Of a stretch of 64,000 nucleotides of DNA, positions 9,387-17,986 are shown one piece after another (within the stretch, counting starts at the first letter, position 1; the number at the start of each line of letters is the position of its first letter). The stretch spans positions 1 through 64,000 of the forward strand of contig JARBUI010000007.1 of assembly GCA_029239755.1 (NCBI GenBank). The letters run 5' to 3'. Made by a program: the position numbers and the translations under genes. This DNA is from Clostridia bacterium (GTDB lineage: Bacteria > Bacillota > Clostridia > Lachnospirales > Cellulosilyticaceae). The notes beneath the pieces are model-generated. The model was not told where the DNA came from and ran no database searches. It was given only the letters and a program-made list of their open reading frames with translations.

Positions 9387-11144
9387 TTATACCGATGTTC
9401 CCCGATCAGTGACTTTTGGTATACGAATCTGTATCTTAGTCCCTACGCCTACTCGGCTGTTTATTGAAAACTCAAACTCTCCATAAGTAATTTTCAAACG
9501 TTCATATATATTTTTTATCCCGATTCCATACCCCTTTGGCTTTACGGTAAAGTTTCGAACCTTTTCGAGTTCCTCCTTTTCCATGCCTGGACCAGTATCC
9601 TCTACTACGAATAAAATGGTGTCCGTTTCCTCCACCGCCCGTAATCGTACTAAACACTTTTCAGCAGAGTTATCCACTCCATAGTAGATAGCATTTTCTA
9701 CTAGTGGCTGCAAGATCATCCTAGGTACCATATAATTTTCCAACTTTCCTTCTGTACTTACTTCAAATTCTGCCCTATTCTGATAACGAAATCTCTGAAT
9801 TTCAATATAACTTTTTACCATCCTTATTTCCTCATCTACTAGTGCATAAGGGGCATTTACGAAAGTAGATCGCAGCAGCATGCCCAATTCCACAATCATT
9901 TTCCCCGCATCCTCATTACGCCCTGCTTTAACCATCCAATGAAGAGCATTTAAGGTATTATACAGGAAGTGAGGGTTAATCTGTGCCTGAAGCATTTGAT
10001 ATTTAGTCTCTTTTAATAGTATCTGCTTTTCATAATTTTCGTGGATTAAAAAGTCGATTTTATCCAGCATGACCTTAAATTCCCTGGTCAAAACTCCTAC
10101 TTCATCCGTTCCTTCTCGTTCCACTAAAATCAACTTTGCCCCCTGAAAATCTCCAGTCTCCACAATCTGCATGGATTCGGTCAGCTGCTCCAGCGGCTTT
10201 GTAATAGCAACAGAAACTCTGTTCATGATAATCAAAATCAGCACAAATGCAGTAACAAAACCTATCAGCATCATGTAACGAACAGACAAAAGCTGCCCAT
10301 ATATATCTGAATATGGAAAGAAATTAACATACATCCAGTCTGTGGATTTAGAATTAAGAAAGCACATAAAGTAGCGCTCCCCTTGGTATTGTACAATCTC
10401 ATATCCCTGACCTCTTTGGAAAGGAGGAAGGGTTGGCCGTTCTCCTTCTTCTACATCTTGGTAAATAACCCCATTTTTAGAATAAACAAATAAAGTAGCG
10501 TTTGGAGCTTCCAAATTTTCTTTGTATTTGGTAATAATCTTTCCTATATCGCAGATCAATACCACTGTTCCCAAATTATCTAAGCTCATGTCCAGGCTCT
10601 TTAATATATCTTGTCCACAGAGTAAATAAGGATACTCCTCTGTGGGGCCATACATAGTAAAGGCCCCTTTGGCTTCATGGAACCTTTCAAGCAGTTCTTC
10701 ATAGGTGTCATCCGGTATTTCCCATGATGATTCCCCTACCTCTAAGGTAGTATTATAGCTATCCGTATAGCGGATGGAGCGGATAGCAGAACCTGGTTTG
10801 TATTCAGATAACAACTTATAGCGAAGTCTTGTCAACTCCTTACTGTACTCCAAAGAGGGATTCTTTATTTGCGCTATTTTTGAAAGTCGCTCTTGTATCT
10901 CGGTATCCAGCGCCAGCTCATAGCTAGTTTTTTGCACTTCTTTTAAGCTGGCATTAACATTCTGAGCATAAAAATCCAGTTCTTTGAGCGATTTCTCATA
11001 CAGCTTTTCCGCAAAGATATCCAAGCTGACTTGCAGCGCAATGATGGAAATACCGAAAAAGATGCCTGCAAAGATAAAGTATACCACCACCATTTTACCG
11101 GGCAGCTTCAAGTTTCTATATTTTTTCCTTATACTATGCAACAT
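9387..11144 (-). CDS. YesM-type sensor histidine kinase
   Basis: This membrane kinase of about 585 residues has an N-terminal transmembrane helix (about 16-38), an extracellular sensing region of about 240 residues, a second helix (about 280-300), a HAMP segment and a HisKA_7TM-like His_kinase domain with the phosphorylated histidine in QINPHFLYNTLN. The ATP-binding N, G1 and G2 boxes are visible as ENAIYYG, VEDTGPGM and GYGIGIKNI. I chose the ATG at 11144, which has GGGAGG upstream; a start 21 bp earlier would bury it. It pairs with the response regulator at 11188. Such systems sense extracellular sugars and switch on the adjacent transporter. Confidence 0.92.
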   Translation of the reverse strand: MLHSIRKKYRNLKLPGKMVVVYFIFAGIFFGISIIALQVSLDIFAEKLYEKSLKELDFYAQNVNASLKEVQKTSYELALDTEIQERLSKIAQIKNPSLEYSKELTRLRYKLLSEYKPGSAIRSIRYTDSYNTTLEVGESSWEIPDDTYEELLERFHEAKGAFTMYGPTEEYPYLLCGQDILKSLDMSLDNLGTVVLICDIGKIITKYKENLEAPNATLFVYSKNGVIYQDVEEGERPTLPPFQRGQGYEIVQYQGERYFMCFLNSKSTDWMYVNFFPYSDIYGQLLSVRYMMLIGFVTAFVLILIIMNRVSVAITKPLEQLTESMQIVETGDFQGAKLILVEREGTDEVGVLTREFKVMLDKIDFLIHENYEKQILLKETKYQMLQAQINPHFLYNTLNALHWMVKAGRNEDAGKMIVELGMLLRSTFVNAPYALVDEEIRMVKSYIEIQRFRYQNRAEFEVSTEGKLENYMVPRMILQPLVENAIYYGVDNSAEKCLVRLRAVEETDTILFVVEDTGPGMEKEELEKVRNFTVKPKGYGIGIKNIYERLKITYGEFEFSINSRVGVGTKIQIRIPKVTDRGTSV

Positions 11145-11173
11145 ACATATACCTCCCAAACCCAAAATGATTT

Positions 11174-11211
11174 AAAAAAACCGACTTTTATATTGATATA
11201 GTCGGTTTTTT
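11174..11211 (-). terminator. Terminator hairpin overlapping the response-regulator stop
   Basis: On the minus strand AAAAAACCGACT pairs with AGTCGGTTTTTT, followed by T residues. The 5' arm is formed by the last codons of the response regulator gene and its stop codon (11188-11190) lies in the loop. Ribosomes finishing the gene would melt the arm, so the kinase gene downstream may be coupled to translation of the regulator. Confidence 0.75.
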
Positions 11212-12726
11212 GCTAAGTTCTTTCATAATATCTTTATACTCCGTTGGTGTAGTTTCCGTAATTTTTCGAAATACCTTTGAGAAATATTGTGCATCCGGAG
11301 AATAGCCTACAAGTTCAGCTACCTGGGAAACCTTTAATTCCGAATCATATTGCCAGAGCCTTTGTGCAAGCATAATCCGCTGTTCCATTAGATAAGTTGA
11401 AAATTTAACTTTTCTGTTTTTTACGAATAATCTCCCAAAATAATCCTCATTCATATACAAGACTTCTTTGGCCAGAAATTGAATACTTAATTCTTGATTT
11501 CTTATATATTGAAATGTGGCAAATAAAATACTTTTTATACGTCCGACTTCTTTTCCCTTGCCAATATTCATCCCTTTCAGCCGAACTATAGTATTTATCA
11601 ACCGTTCTAGAAGCTGCCATGACTGCTGCATAACTACTGTAGTTTCATAAGCTATATCGAGCGATGTGCCATACAATACTTTCACAATCCAATTACAAAT
11701 CTCTTCCTTTTCCTGCAATGTATAATCTTCCAAATCCATTTTCATAAATCCAAGATAAAGTTCAAATAATAGTTCTCCATAGTCCTCCGTCTCACGGATT
11801 TTTCCATAATCGAACAGGAAAGATGCACAGTCATGGGTTTTTCGGAATAATTCATAGTGAAGGAATCCCGTTTGATGCTCTGCAATACCAATTTTTAATA
11901 ATTCTTGGACTTGTGCATATAAAAGACTGATATCTTTTAGGCCTCCTTGTTGACTGACAACCGTAAGCATTGGCTGCATACTGATTCTCCCAAATTCCAG
12001 CCGAACTCTCTCTACTGCACTTTCTACCTCTGGCAATGCCTGCGCATCGATCAAAAACAATGCTTCATTCTGAATACATGTAAATAAATAAACATGAGAT
12101 GCACCTAACAGTTCTGTTAATACATTGCCTAATATGAATTGCTCCAGGTAATCAAAACCTGATTCCGTCCTGAAAGCAAGAATGGCTGCCTTTATATATT
12201 CTGCACCGAATTCTTTCAGAAATATTTCATAGTCTTTTCCGCTTTGCTCTTTCTCCAAAAGCATATCGCGAAATATCTGCTCTTTAGCCCGAGGTAATAA
12301 GCGGTCAACAGTACTTCTATATTCTTTTTCTCTCTGCTCTCTTTCCCGCTTTATATCAATTTCTTTCTTTACTTTATCCAGAACAACTGCAATTTGTTCT
12401 TCAGCACATGGCTTTAGCAGGTAATACCGAACTCCCTCCTCCATTGCCTGACTGGTAAATTCATATTCTCCGTAGCCAGAAAGAACTACAAACTCCACAC
12501 TTGGAAAAGTGGACTTTGTCCGCCTGATTAATTCAATTCCATTCATAATAGGCATTTTAATGTCAGTTAATACAATGTCCGGTTTTTCCCTTTGAATTTT
12601 TTCAAATCCTTCTGAACCATTCCATGCAGTTCCTACCAACTCTATATCAAATTGCTCCCATGAAATATATTTAGCCATACCTTCACGCTCAATCTCCTCA
12701 TCATCTACGATCAGCAATCTGTACAT
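11188..12726 (-). CDS. YesN-type response regulator (REC plus AraC HTH)
   Basis: This 512-residue protein has a receiver domain at 1-125 with acidic residues Asp8, Asp9 and phospho-acceptor Asp55 (TDIKMP), a middle linker of about 270 residues, and a C-terminal AraC double HTH (about 410-505) ending in AELVGYSPDAQYFSKVFRKIT. It is the first gene of the locus in transcription order, followed by the kinase. It probably activates the transporter and hydrolase genes when the sensed sugar is present. The ribosome site GGAGGG precedes the ATG. Confidence 0.93.
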   Translation of the reverse strand: MYRLLIVDDEEIEREGMAKYISWEQFDIELVGTAWNGSEGFEKIQREKPDIVLTDIKMPIMNGIELIRRTKSTFPSVEFVVLSGYGEYEFTSQAMEEGVRYYLLKPCAEEQIAVVLDKVKKEIDIKREREQREKEYRSTVDRLLPRAKEQIFRDMLLEKEQSGKDYEIFLKEFGAEYIKAAILAFRTESGFDYLEQFILGNVLTELLGASHVYLFTCIQNEALFLIDAQALPEVESAVERVRLEFGRISMQPMLTVVSQQGGLKDISLLYAQVQELLKIGIAEHQTGFLHYELFRKTHDCASFLFDYGKIRETEDYGELLFELYLGFMKMDLEDYTLQEKEEICNWIVKVLYGTSLDIAYETTVVMQQSWQLLERLINTIVRLKGMNIGKGKEVGRIKSILFATFQYIRNQELSIQFLAKEVLYMNEDYFGRLFVKNRKVKFSTYLMEQRIMLAQRLWQYDSELKVSQVAELVGYSPDAQYFSKVFRKITETTPTEYKDIMKELSKKPTISI

Positions 12727-13126
12727 AACTGTCCCTCCATATTCACACTAATACTCTCTTGTATTTAAAATATTGAATTAGGTATTCCTATCTATTGCCT
12801 TATTATATAATATCCCCTGATATTATTAAACATTTGGAGATTTTAAAATCAACTTACTTCATTTCTTATATATGATGAGCCGCTTATTAAGCTTCGGCAG
12901 ATTATAGCTGTAGTAAAATGTAATACTTGGTATTTACTCGTAATGCTTCTTTTAAGATTATCTAGCGACTTATAACCGTATCTAATAACATTCACAGAAC
13001 TGTTCTATTAGTTATACTATCTTAACAACTACACTTTTATAGTACCAAATAACACACAAAAAAACACACAGCTATTCCTGCTAAACTATTTTTTTTGGAA
13101 ATAAGGGACTCTATGGACAAAATAAA
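12727..13126. other. Intergenic region without a recognisable gene
   Basis: This AT-rich, 400-bp stretch upstream of the response-regulator gene holds no convincing reading frame or RNA gene. It should contain the promoter of the YesNM locus, but I could not identify -35 and -10 boxes with good spacing. Confidence 0.5.
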
Positions 13127-13150
13127 TAGAGGTCAAAAATGACCTCTACC
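13127..13150 (-). terminator. Terminator of tRNA-Thr
   Basis: A perfect 9-bp stem TAGAGGTCA / TGACCTCTA with a four-base loop is followed on the minus strand by TTTATTTTG. It lies 35 nt beyond the tRNA 3' end. Confidence 0.75.
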
Positions 13151-13184
13151 CTTGATATTATTAAATCCTCTGTGTTTTAAACAA

Positions 13185-13257
13185 AGCTGATGATGGGATT
13201 CGAACCCACGACTTGCTCATTACGAATGAGCTACTCTACCGACTGAGTTACATCAGC
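13185..13257 (-). tRNA. tRNA-Thr(CGT)
   Basis: The minus strand folds as a complete 73-nt cloverleaf. The acceptor is GCTGATG/CATCAGC, with discriminator T. The D arm is ACTCAGTCGGTAGAGT. The anticodon stem is GCTCA/TGAGC with loop TTCGTAA, so the anticodon is CGT, reading ACG threonine codons. The T arm GTGGG-TTCGAAT-CCCAT is canonical. CCA is not encoded. It is a single tRNA with its own promoter and terminator. Confidence 0.96.
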
Positions 13258-13268
13258 ACTGCTTTATC

Positions 13269-13297
13269 ATTATAATCCGAATAATCACTATTATCAA
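13269..13297 (-). promoter_or_regulatory. Promoter of tRNA-Thr
   Basis: TTGATA (13292-13297) and a perfect TATAAT (13269-13274) are spaced by exactly 17 bp. The predicted transcription start is about 5 nt before the mature tRNA 5' end. Confidence 0.85.
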
Positions 13298-13390
13298 GAG
13301 GCAGATTTAATCAATATTTTAGTTCTAATCTGAATATATTTCATAATAGGAATGAATAGATCCACTCAATGACTTAAGGGGGAACGAATT

Positions 13391-13897
13391 ATGGATAATC
13401 GCTATACTATTAAAGCTTATGACAGAGCAGCAGCTGTGAGTTATGCTCATACTTGGAGTTTCGGCAGAAATCCTAGATATTTAGATTTCAGTGAATTAGG
13501 TGGTGACTGTACCAACTTTACTTCTCAGTGTATTTATGCTGGAAGTGGTGTGATGAACTATACTCCTATTTACGGATGGTATTATATCAGCGCTTCAAAT
13601 CGCACTGCTTCTTGGACTGGCGCGAGATTTTTGTATAAGTTTCTTACAACTAATGAAGGCCAGGGCCCTTTCGCCAGAGAAGTCTCACAGTCTGAAGTTG
13701 TTCCTGGAGATATGATCAGTTTTAGTAAAGCAAACGGTCATATTTATCATTCTCCTTTTATTGTTGAAGTTGGCAGTCCTCCTACTCGAGATAATATTCT
13801 TGTAGCTGCTCATACTATTGATGTGGATTATCAACCTTTATCAAGTTATGAGTATGATATCGCCCATTTTCTTCATATTGAAGGGGTAAGAGTATAA
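13391..13897 (+). CDS. Amidase_6 domain protein, no signal peptide
   Basis: This 168-residue protein is made almost entirely of the putative amidase domain of the NlpC/P60-like cysteine hydrolase fold (Amidase_6). The probable nucleophile is Cys40 in GGDCTNFTSQ and the probable catalytic histidine is His120 in IYHSPFIVE. VPGDMISF before the histidine is also typical. The start has AAGGGGG upstream. Unlike the related protein at 21412 it lacks a signal peptide, so it would stay in the cytoplasm or leave by lysis. It is monocistronic between tRNA-Thr and gltX. The substrate is unknown; peptidoglycan peptides are a guess from the fold. Confidence 0.85.
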   Translation: MDNRYTIKAYDRAAAVSYAHTWSFGRNPRYLDFSELGGDCTNFTSQCIYAGSGVMNYTPIYGWYYISASNRTASWTGARFLYKFLTTNEGQGPFAREVSQSEVVPGDMISFSKANGHIYHSPFIVEVGSPPTRDNILVAAHTIDVDYQPLSSYEYDIAHFLHIEGVRV

Positions 13898-13900
13898 GAA

Positions 13901-13933
13901 GCGGGTAAGCAGCTGTATCAGCCACTTACCCGC
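13901..13933. terminator. Bidirectional terminator between convergent genes
   Basis: GCGGGTAAG pairs with CTTACCCGC around a 15-nt loop, between the Amidase_6 gene and gltX, which converge here. The T-runs on both sides are weak, so efficiency is uncertain. Confidence 0.6.
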
Positions 13934-13960
13934 TCTAACCTTATTCATTCTTTTAGCTCG

Positions 13961-15616
13961 TTATTGCGTAAAATCTTCTAATCTATTTCTAACGTCCTCT
14001 TCACCTAAAATATGCATAATTGTGTAAAGATCTGGTGTATTGGCTCTATGAGTTAGGGCAGCTCTTACTGCTCCTGCTACATCAGATACCATTCCTTTAA
14101 AGGCTTCAGGTGTTTTCTTAAAGGCTTTGCGATCCGCTGTATAACCCAAATCTATCGCCACTGCCTTTAAATCTTCAAACCATGTTTCTTGATCTGTATC
14201 ATAACGATAGGCCTTTGCATAAGCTTCTATGATGCGTTTCGCTTCGCTAAGTTCCATGTTTTTAGGAAGTTCTATGTCTTCTAATCTTTCTTTTTCAAAC
14301 AATGGTCCAAAGAAATAACAGATTTTTTCTCTTACTTCATTCCATTTTGCAAAGTCTTTGCGTGGTTTTGGTCCCTCTTTATCAATATTAAAGATTTGCT
14401 TGCTGAAATCTTCTTTAACTGTTATAAGCTGATACATTTCTTCATCATACTCTTTGGCCCAGTCTATATAAAGGCTGTAGACTTCTTCGGCTTTCATTTT
14501 ACAAATAACATCTTTGCTGACATCATTTAATTTAATGATATCAAAGAGAGCGCCGCTTTTACTCATTTTATCTAAGGCTACAGGAAACTCATGATAATCA
14601 GCCATTGGGTTTTCTGCTCGCCACTCTTCAAAGGTAGAGTTAATAATATTTAAAAGGTATTCTACAACAGAAGCTTTAGGGTACCCTTCTTCTTTATAAT
14701 AACTTACTGCACTTTCCGGATCTTTTCTTTTTGAAAGCTTACGCTTAGACGTCCCATCTTGTTTCATGATAGTTGGTATATGAGCATACTCTGGTCTTGT
14801 AAAGCCTAAAATATCAAAAAGCTGTACATGTATTGGAAGTGATGAAAGCCACTCTTCTCCTCTTATAACATGGGTAGTTCCCATCAAGGCATCATCTATA
14901 GCATGGGCAAAGTGATAAGTTGGAAGCCCATCTCCTTTGATAAGGACGATATCTTGGTTACTCTCAGGAAATGAGGTATCTCCTTTGATAAGGTCATTAA
15001 AAGCTATTCTTGTTTCAGGATTTCCTGGTGATTTAAGTCTAATAATATAATTATCCCCATTTTTTATCTTTTCTATAGCTTTTTCTGTGGATAAGTCTCT
15101 ATAAATCGCATATTCTCCATAGCAGCCTGGGGTTAACTTTTGTGCCATTTGTGTCTCACGCATAGCATCTAGTTCCTCTGGCGTACAAAAACAAGGGTAG
15201 GCTAATCCTTTTTTAATAAGATCTTTTGCAAAAGTTTTATAGATCTCTTCTCTTTCGCTTTGTCTGTATGGGCCATACTCTCCTTTTGAAGCCGATTCTC
15301 CTGTCATGCCTTCGTCAAAGGTCATGCCAAAGTTGTACATCGTCTTAATCGTATCTTCTATTGCCCCTTCTACTTCTCTTTTTTGATCAGTATCTTCTAT
15401 TCTAAGAAAAAAGATGCCTCCGCTTTGCGTTGCAGCTCTCTCACTTACAAGTGCAGCAAATACACCTCCAATATGTTGAAATCCTGTTGGGCTAGGCGCA
15501 TAGCGGGTTACTTTTGCCCCTTCTTTAAGGTTTCTTTTTGGATATTTCTCAATATAGAATGATGGTGTTTTGTCTATCTCTGGAAATATTAAATCTGCTA
15601 ATTGTTCTAAACTCAT
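13961..15616 (-). CDS. gltX: Glutamyl-tRNA synthetase
   Basis: This 551-residue class I synthetase charges tRNA-Glu with glutamate in the cytoplasm. The Rossmann signatures are [14 protein letters not shown] (the HIGH motif appears as HIGG) and KLSKR (the KMSKS motif). The insertion [15 protein letters not shown] is typical of GluRS/GlnRS. It is longer than the usual bacterial enzyme (about 480-490) because of an N-terminal extension of some 35 residues and extra length in the C-terminal anticodon-binding half. Clostridial enzymes of this length are known. The leader carries a promoter and a terminator-like hairpin, suggesting attenuation; no T-box core motif is present. Confidence 0.95.
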   Translation of the reverse strand: MSLEQLADLIFPEIDKTPSFYIEKYPKRNLKEGAKVTRYAPSPTGFQHIGGVFAALVSERAATQSGGIFFLRIEDTDQKREVEGAIEDTIKTMYNFGMTFDEGMTGESASKGEYGPYRQSEREEIYKTFAKDLIKKGLAYPCFCTPEELDAMRETQMAQKLTPGCYGEYAIYRDLSTEKAIEKIKNGDNYIIRLKSPGNPETRIAFNDLIKGDTSFPESNQDIVLIKGDGLPTYHFAHAIDDALMGTTHVIRGEEWLSSLPIHVQLFDILGFTRPEYAHIPTIMKQDGTSKRKLSKRKDPESAVSYYKEEGYPKASVVEYLLNIINSTFEEWRAENPMADYHEFPVALDKMSKSGALFDIIKLNDVSKDVICKMKAEEVYSLYIDWAKEYDEEMYQLITVKEDFSKQIFNIDKEGPKPRKDFAKWNEVREKICYFFGPLFEKERLEDIELPKNMELSEAKRIIEAYAKAYRYDTDQETWFEDLKAVAIDLGYTADRKAFKKTPEAFKGMVSDVAGAVRAALTHRANTPDLYTIMHILGEEDVRNRLEDFTQ

Positions 15617-15709
15617 TTTTTCACCTTACCTTTTTGATTTGATAAACATTCTTTATACTATTTAAGAACTATACGACTTGTCCTGAATACACTTTTATTT
15701 TCATTATAA

Positions 15710-15742
15710 TAAAACCCTCTCGTTTAATGTTTAAGCGAAAGG
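15710..15742 (-). terminator. Terminator-like hairpin in the gltX leader
   Basis: On the minus strand CCTTTCG pairs with CGAGAGG (one G-U) around a 13-nt loop, followed by GTTTTATTAT. It lies between the gltX promoter and the gene, about 95 nt before the start codon. It could be an attenuator. Confidence 0.55.
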
Positions 15743-15764
15743 ATACACATGTAATCCTGAATTC

Positions 15765-15793
15765 ATTATACTCATGGAATGTTGGGTTGTAAA
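15765..15793 (-). promoter_or_regulatory. Promoter of gltX
   Basis: TTTACA (15788-15793) and TATAAT (15765-15770) are separated by 17 bp. The leader would be about 140 nt. Confidence 0.8.
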
Positions 15794-15848
15794 GCATCAC
15801 TAGTAATGATGCAGATTAGTCAGCTAGCTGCTATGAGATATTAACTTT

Positions 15849-15877
15849 TTGAAAACAATAGAAGTCTATTATATAAT
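15849..15877 (+). promoter_or_regulatory. Promoter of the HAD hydrolase gene
   Basis: TTGAAA (15849-15854) and TATAAT (15872-15877) are separated by 17 bp, about 80 bp upstream of the TTG start at 15957. Confidence 0.8.
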
Positions 15878-15956
15878 TAAATAAAGATATCTATGTAGTC
15901 TGCTGCATATCGGATACTTAATTGCAGATAAATATAAACTATTGGAGGGAATTTAG

Positions 15957-16613
15957 TTGAAATACCGCTGCTTAGTTTTAGATCATGATGATACAGTTGT
16001 TAAAAGCACTCCCGAGATCCACTATCCATCATTTGTAGAAGCTATGAAAATACTAAGACCTCATTCTAAGCCCTTAAGTCTTGAGGCATTTGTTTCCTAT
16101 TGTTTTAACCCTGGGTTCTTATCTCTGTGTAAAGATATCATGAAATTCAGTGACGCCGAACAAACACGCCAATATGAAATATGGAAAAGCTTCACTCAAA
16201 CCAAAACACCTGATTTTTATGCTGGCTTTCCTGAACTGATAAAAGAATATAAAAAATTAGGCGGCATTATATGTGTCGTGTCCCATTCGGAAAGTGAGCA
16301 AATTATGAGAGATTACATGTTAAACTGCAAGTTTACGCCTGATTTAATCTTTGGCTGGGAATTAGACGAGTGTCAGAGAAAGCCAAATCCTTATCCACTC
16401 TTAGAAATCATGGCAAAATTTAATTTAGACAAGCATGAGATGTTAGTAGTGGATGACTTAAAACCAGGGTTAGATATGGCAAGGAGCTGCCATATCCCAT
16501 TTGCTGCAGCAGGATGGTCTCATATTATTCCGGAAATACGGGACTTTATGAAAGAAAACTCCGATTACTATTTTGAGACAGTAGACTCTTTAAGTCAATT
16601 TTTATTTTTTTGA
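15957..16613 (+). CDS. HAD superfamily hydrolase
   Basis: This 218-residue cytoplasmic phosphatase-like protein shows the four HAD motifs. Motif I is DHDDTVV with the nucleophile Asp, motif II VVSHSES, motif III the lysine in RKPNPYPLLE, and motif IV VVDDLKPGLDMA. The fold is of the phosphoglycolate-phosphatase/beta-phosphoglucomutase type with an alpha-helical cap (about 20-90). The start is TTG with GGAGGGA 7 nt upstream. The gene is tail-to-tail with the MFS gene (3 bp apart). The substrate cannot be predicted. Confidence 0.9.
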   Translation: MKYRCLVLDHDDTVVKSTPEIHYPSFVEAMKILRPHSKPLSLEAFVSYCFNPGFLSLCKDIMKFSDAEQTRQYEIWKSFTQTKTPDFYAGFPELIKEYKKLGGIICVVSHSESEQIMRDYMLNCKFTPDLIFGWELDECQRKPNPYPLLEIMAKFNLDKHEMLVVDDLKPGLDMARSCHIPFAAAGWSHIIPEIRDFMKENSDYYFETVDSLSQFLFF

Positions 16614-16616
16614 TTA

Positions 16617-17831
16617 TTATGCTTTTGGTCTTCCTGCTTCAACAAGATCCTTGCTTCCTATTAAGAAAAAGCTTTGAATAAACATGCATATACCAGTTCC
16701 TATGAGCAGCCACTCAATTTGAACCACATCAGCCATTGGTCCAAAGATCAGCATACCTAAGGGCATCATGGAACTTGAAATCATCCCTAAAACCCCAAAT
16801 ACTCTCCCTAAGAAATCTGCTTCTACTTTTTCCTGCAGCAGAACAGTTGAAGGGGTATGAAAAAGCGGCATTGAGACACCAATGATGCCCATAATGATTA
16901 AATAAAACCAAAAAATGGGTGTAACCCCAAAAGCAATAGTACAGATCCCTGTTAATAAGCTAGAAAATACCATCGTATGAACTTTATTTTTAAATCCTCC
17001 CCAGGATGCCATGAGTGTTCCCCCTAGCATCATCCCAATGGAAAAGGCTATTTCAATAGCTGTTAAACGCCACACATCATCCCCAAAACTTCTTGTAACT
17101 TGAAGAGGGGTTAAAAAGGCCACTGGAGATACTAAGAAAAAGAAAAAAGCACAAAAAATGAAAAACTTTTTCACATAAGTATGTCCTTTAATGTAATCTA
17201 TTCCCTCACGGAGATCTTTAAAGTAACTGACCTTTTGTAGATTTTGTGCTTTCTCATGGGCTGATACCTTTAGAAAGAAAACAAGGACTAAAACTGCGGC
17301 TGCTGCAGTAATAACATCAATAAAAAAAATGACTTCTATCGTTGCCATAGTAAGAAGTGCTCCGCTCAGCATTGGTGAGATCAGCATAATCATAGCTTGA
17401 ATACTGCCATTTATACCATTAACCTTTGTCAGCTGTTCCTCAGGTACTATTTGCGGAATAAATGCGCCAATTGCTGGTGTCTGAACTCCAGCCCCAGCTG
17501 CCCTAAAAGCGGACATTACAAAAAGCAGTCCCATTGATTCATAGCCCATTAAGAATAATATAGCCATCAAAAGCGTCGTTATGGCAATAAAGGAATCTGA
17601 TAGCATAATCAGTACTTTTCGGTTATACCTGTCTGCCCATACCCCTGCAAAGGGCGAGAGGAAAAATGTAGGCAAAAATCCACAAATGATGGAGATGGTC
17701 ATCATAAGACCTGACTTTGTATTAAGGGTAATATACCATAAAATCGCATACTGCACTAAAGAAGATCCAAAAAGCGATAGGATTTGGCTTATTAAAAATA
17801 AAACAATATTTTTTTTCCAGTTGTTTTTCAT
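16617..17831 (-). CDS. MFS transporter (MFS_3, macrolide-efflux-like)
   Basis: This 404-residue membrane protein has about 12 transmembrane helices. The loop 2-3 motif GVWADRYNRKVLIMLSDS is the family motif A. The N-terminal pattern (NIVLFLISQILSLFGSSLVQYAILWYIT) matches the Mef/EntS branch of drug and siderophore exporters. The gene stands alone and is convergent with the HAD gene. The substrate is unknown; export of a hydrophobic compound is an inference from the branch. Confidence 0.88.
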   Translation of the reverse strand: MKNNWKKNIVLFLISQILSLFGSSLVQYAILWYITLNTKSGLMMTISIICGFLPTFFLSPFAGVWADRYNRKVLIMLSDSFIAITTLLMAILFLMGYESMGLLFVMSAFRAAGAGVQTPAIGAFIPQIVPEEQLTKVNGINGSIQAMIMLISPMLSGALLTMATIEVIFFIDVITAAAAVLVLVFFLKVSAHEKAQNLQKVSYFKDLREGIDYIKGHTYVKKFFIFCAFFFFLVSPVAFLTPLQVTRSFGDDVWRLTAIEIAFSIGMMLGGTLMASWGGFKNKVHTMVFSSLLTGICTIAFGVTPIFWFYLIIMGIIGVSMPLFHTPSTVLLQEKVEADFLGRVFGVLGMISSSMMPLGMLIFGPMADVVQIEWLLIGTGICMFIQSFFLIGSKDLVEAGRPKA

Positions 17832-17935
17832 TTTTAAATTGTCCTCCAGAACTTGACTGTGCTGTTTGTCAGCATCTCATTGCACATTTTATCACATAGG
17901 TCATCCATTTTCCAAGTATATTTGGTAAATATACG

Positions 17936-17972
17936 CAAAAAGTAACATCCACTTTAATGAGTGGATGTTACT
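17936..17972 (-). terminator. Terminator of hcp
   Basis: AGTAACATCCACT pairs with AGTGGATGTTACT (13 bp) around a short loop, followed by TTTT on the minus strand. It is 15 nt after the hcp stop codon. Confidence 0.88.
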
Positions 17973-17986
17973 TTTTAGGCTGTCTC

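Noticed and set aside
13185-13257. tRNA-Thr as an integration site of a genomic island
   Set aside because: No integrase, direct repeat of the tRNA 3' end or phage-like gene is seen on either side.
15617-15800. T-box riboswitch for gltX
   Set aside because: The conserved AGGGTGGNACCGCG core and a specifier-loop arrangement are not present on the minus strand.
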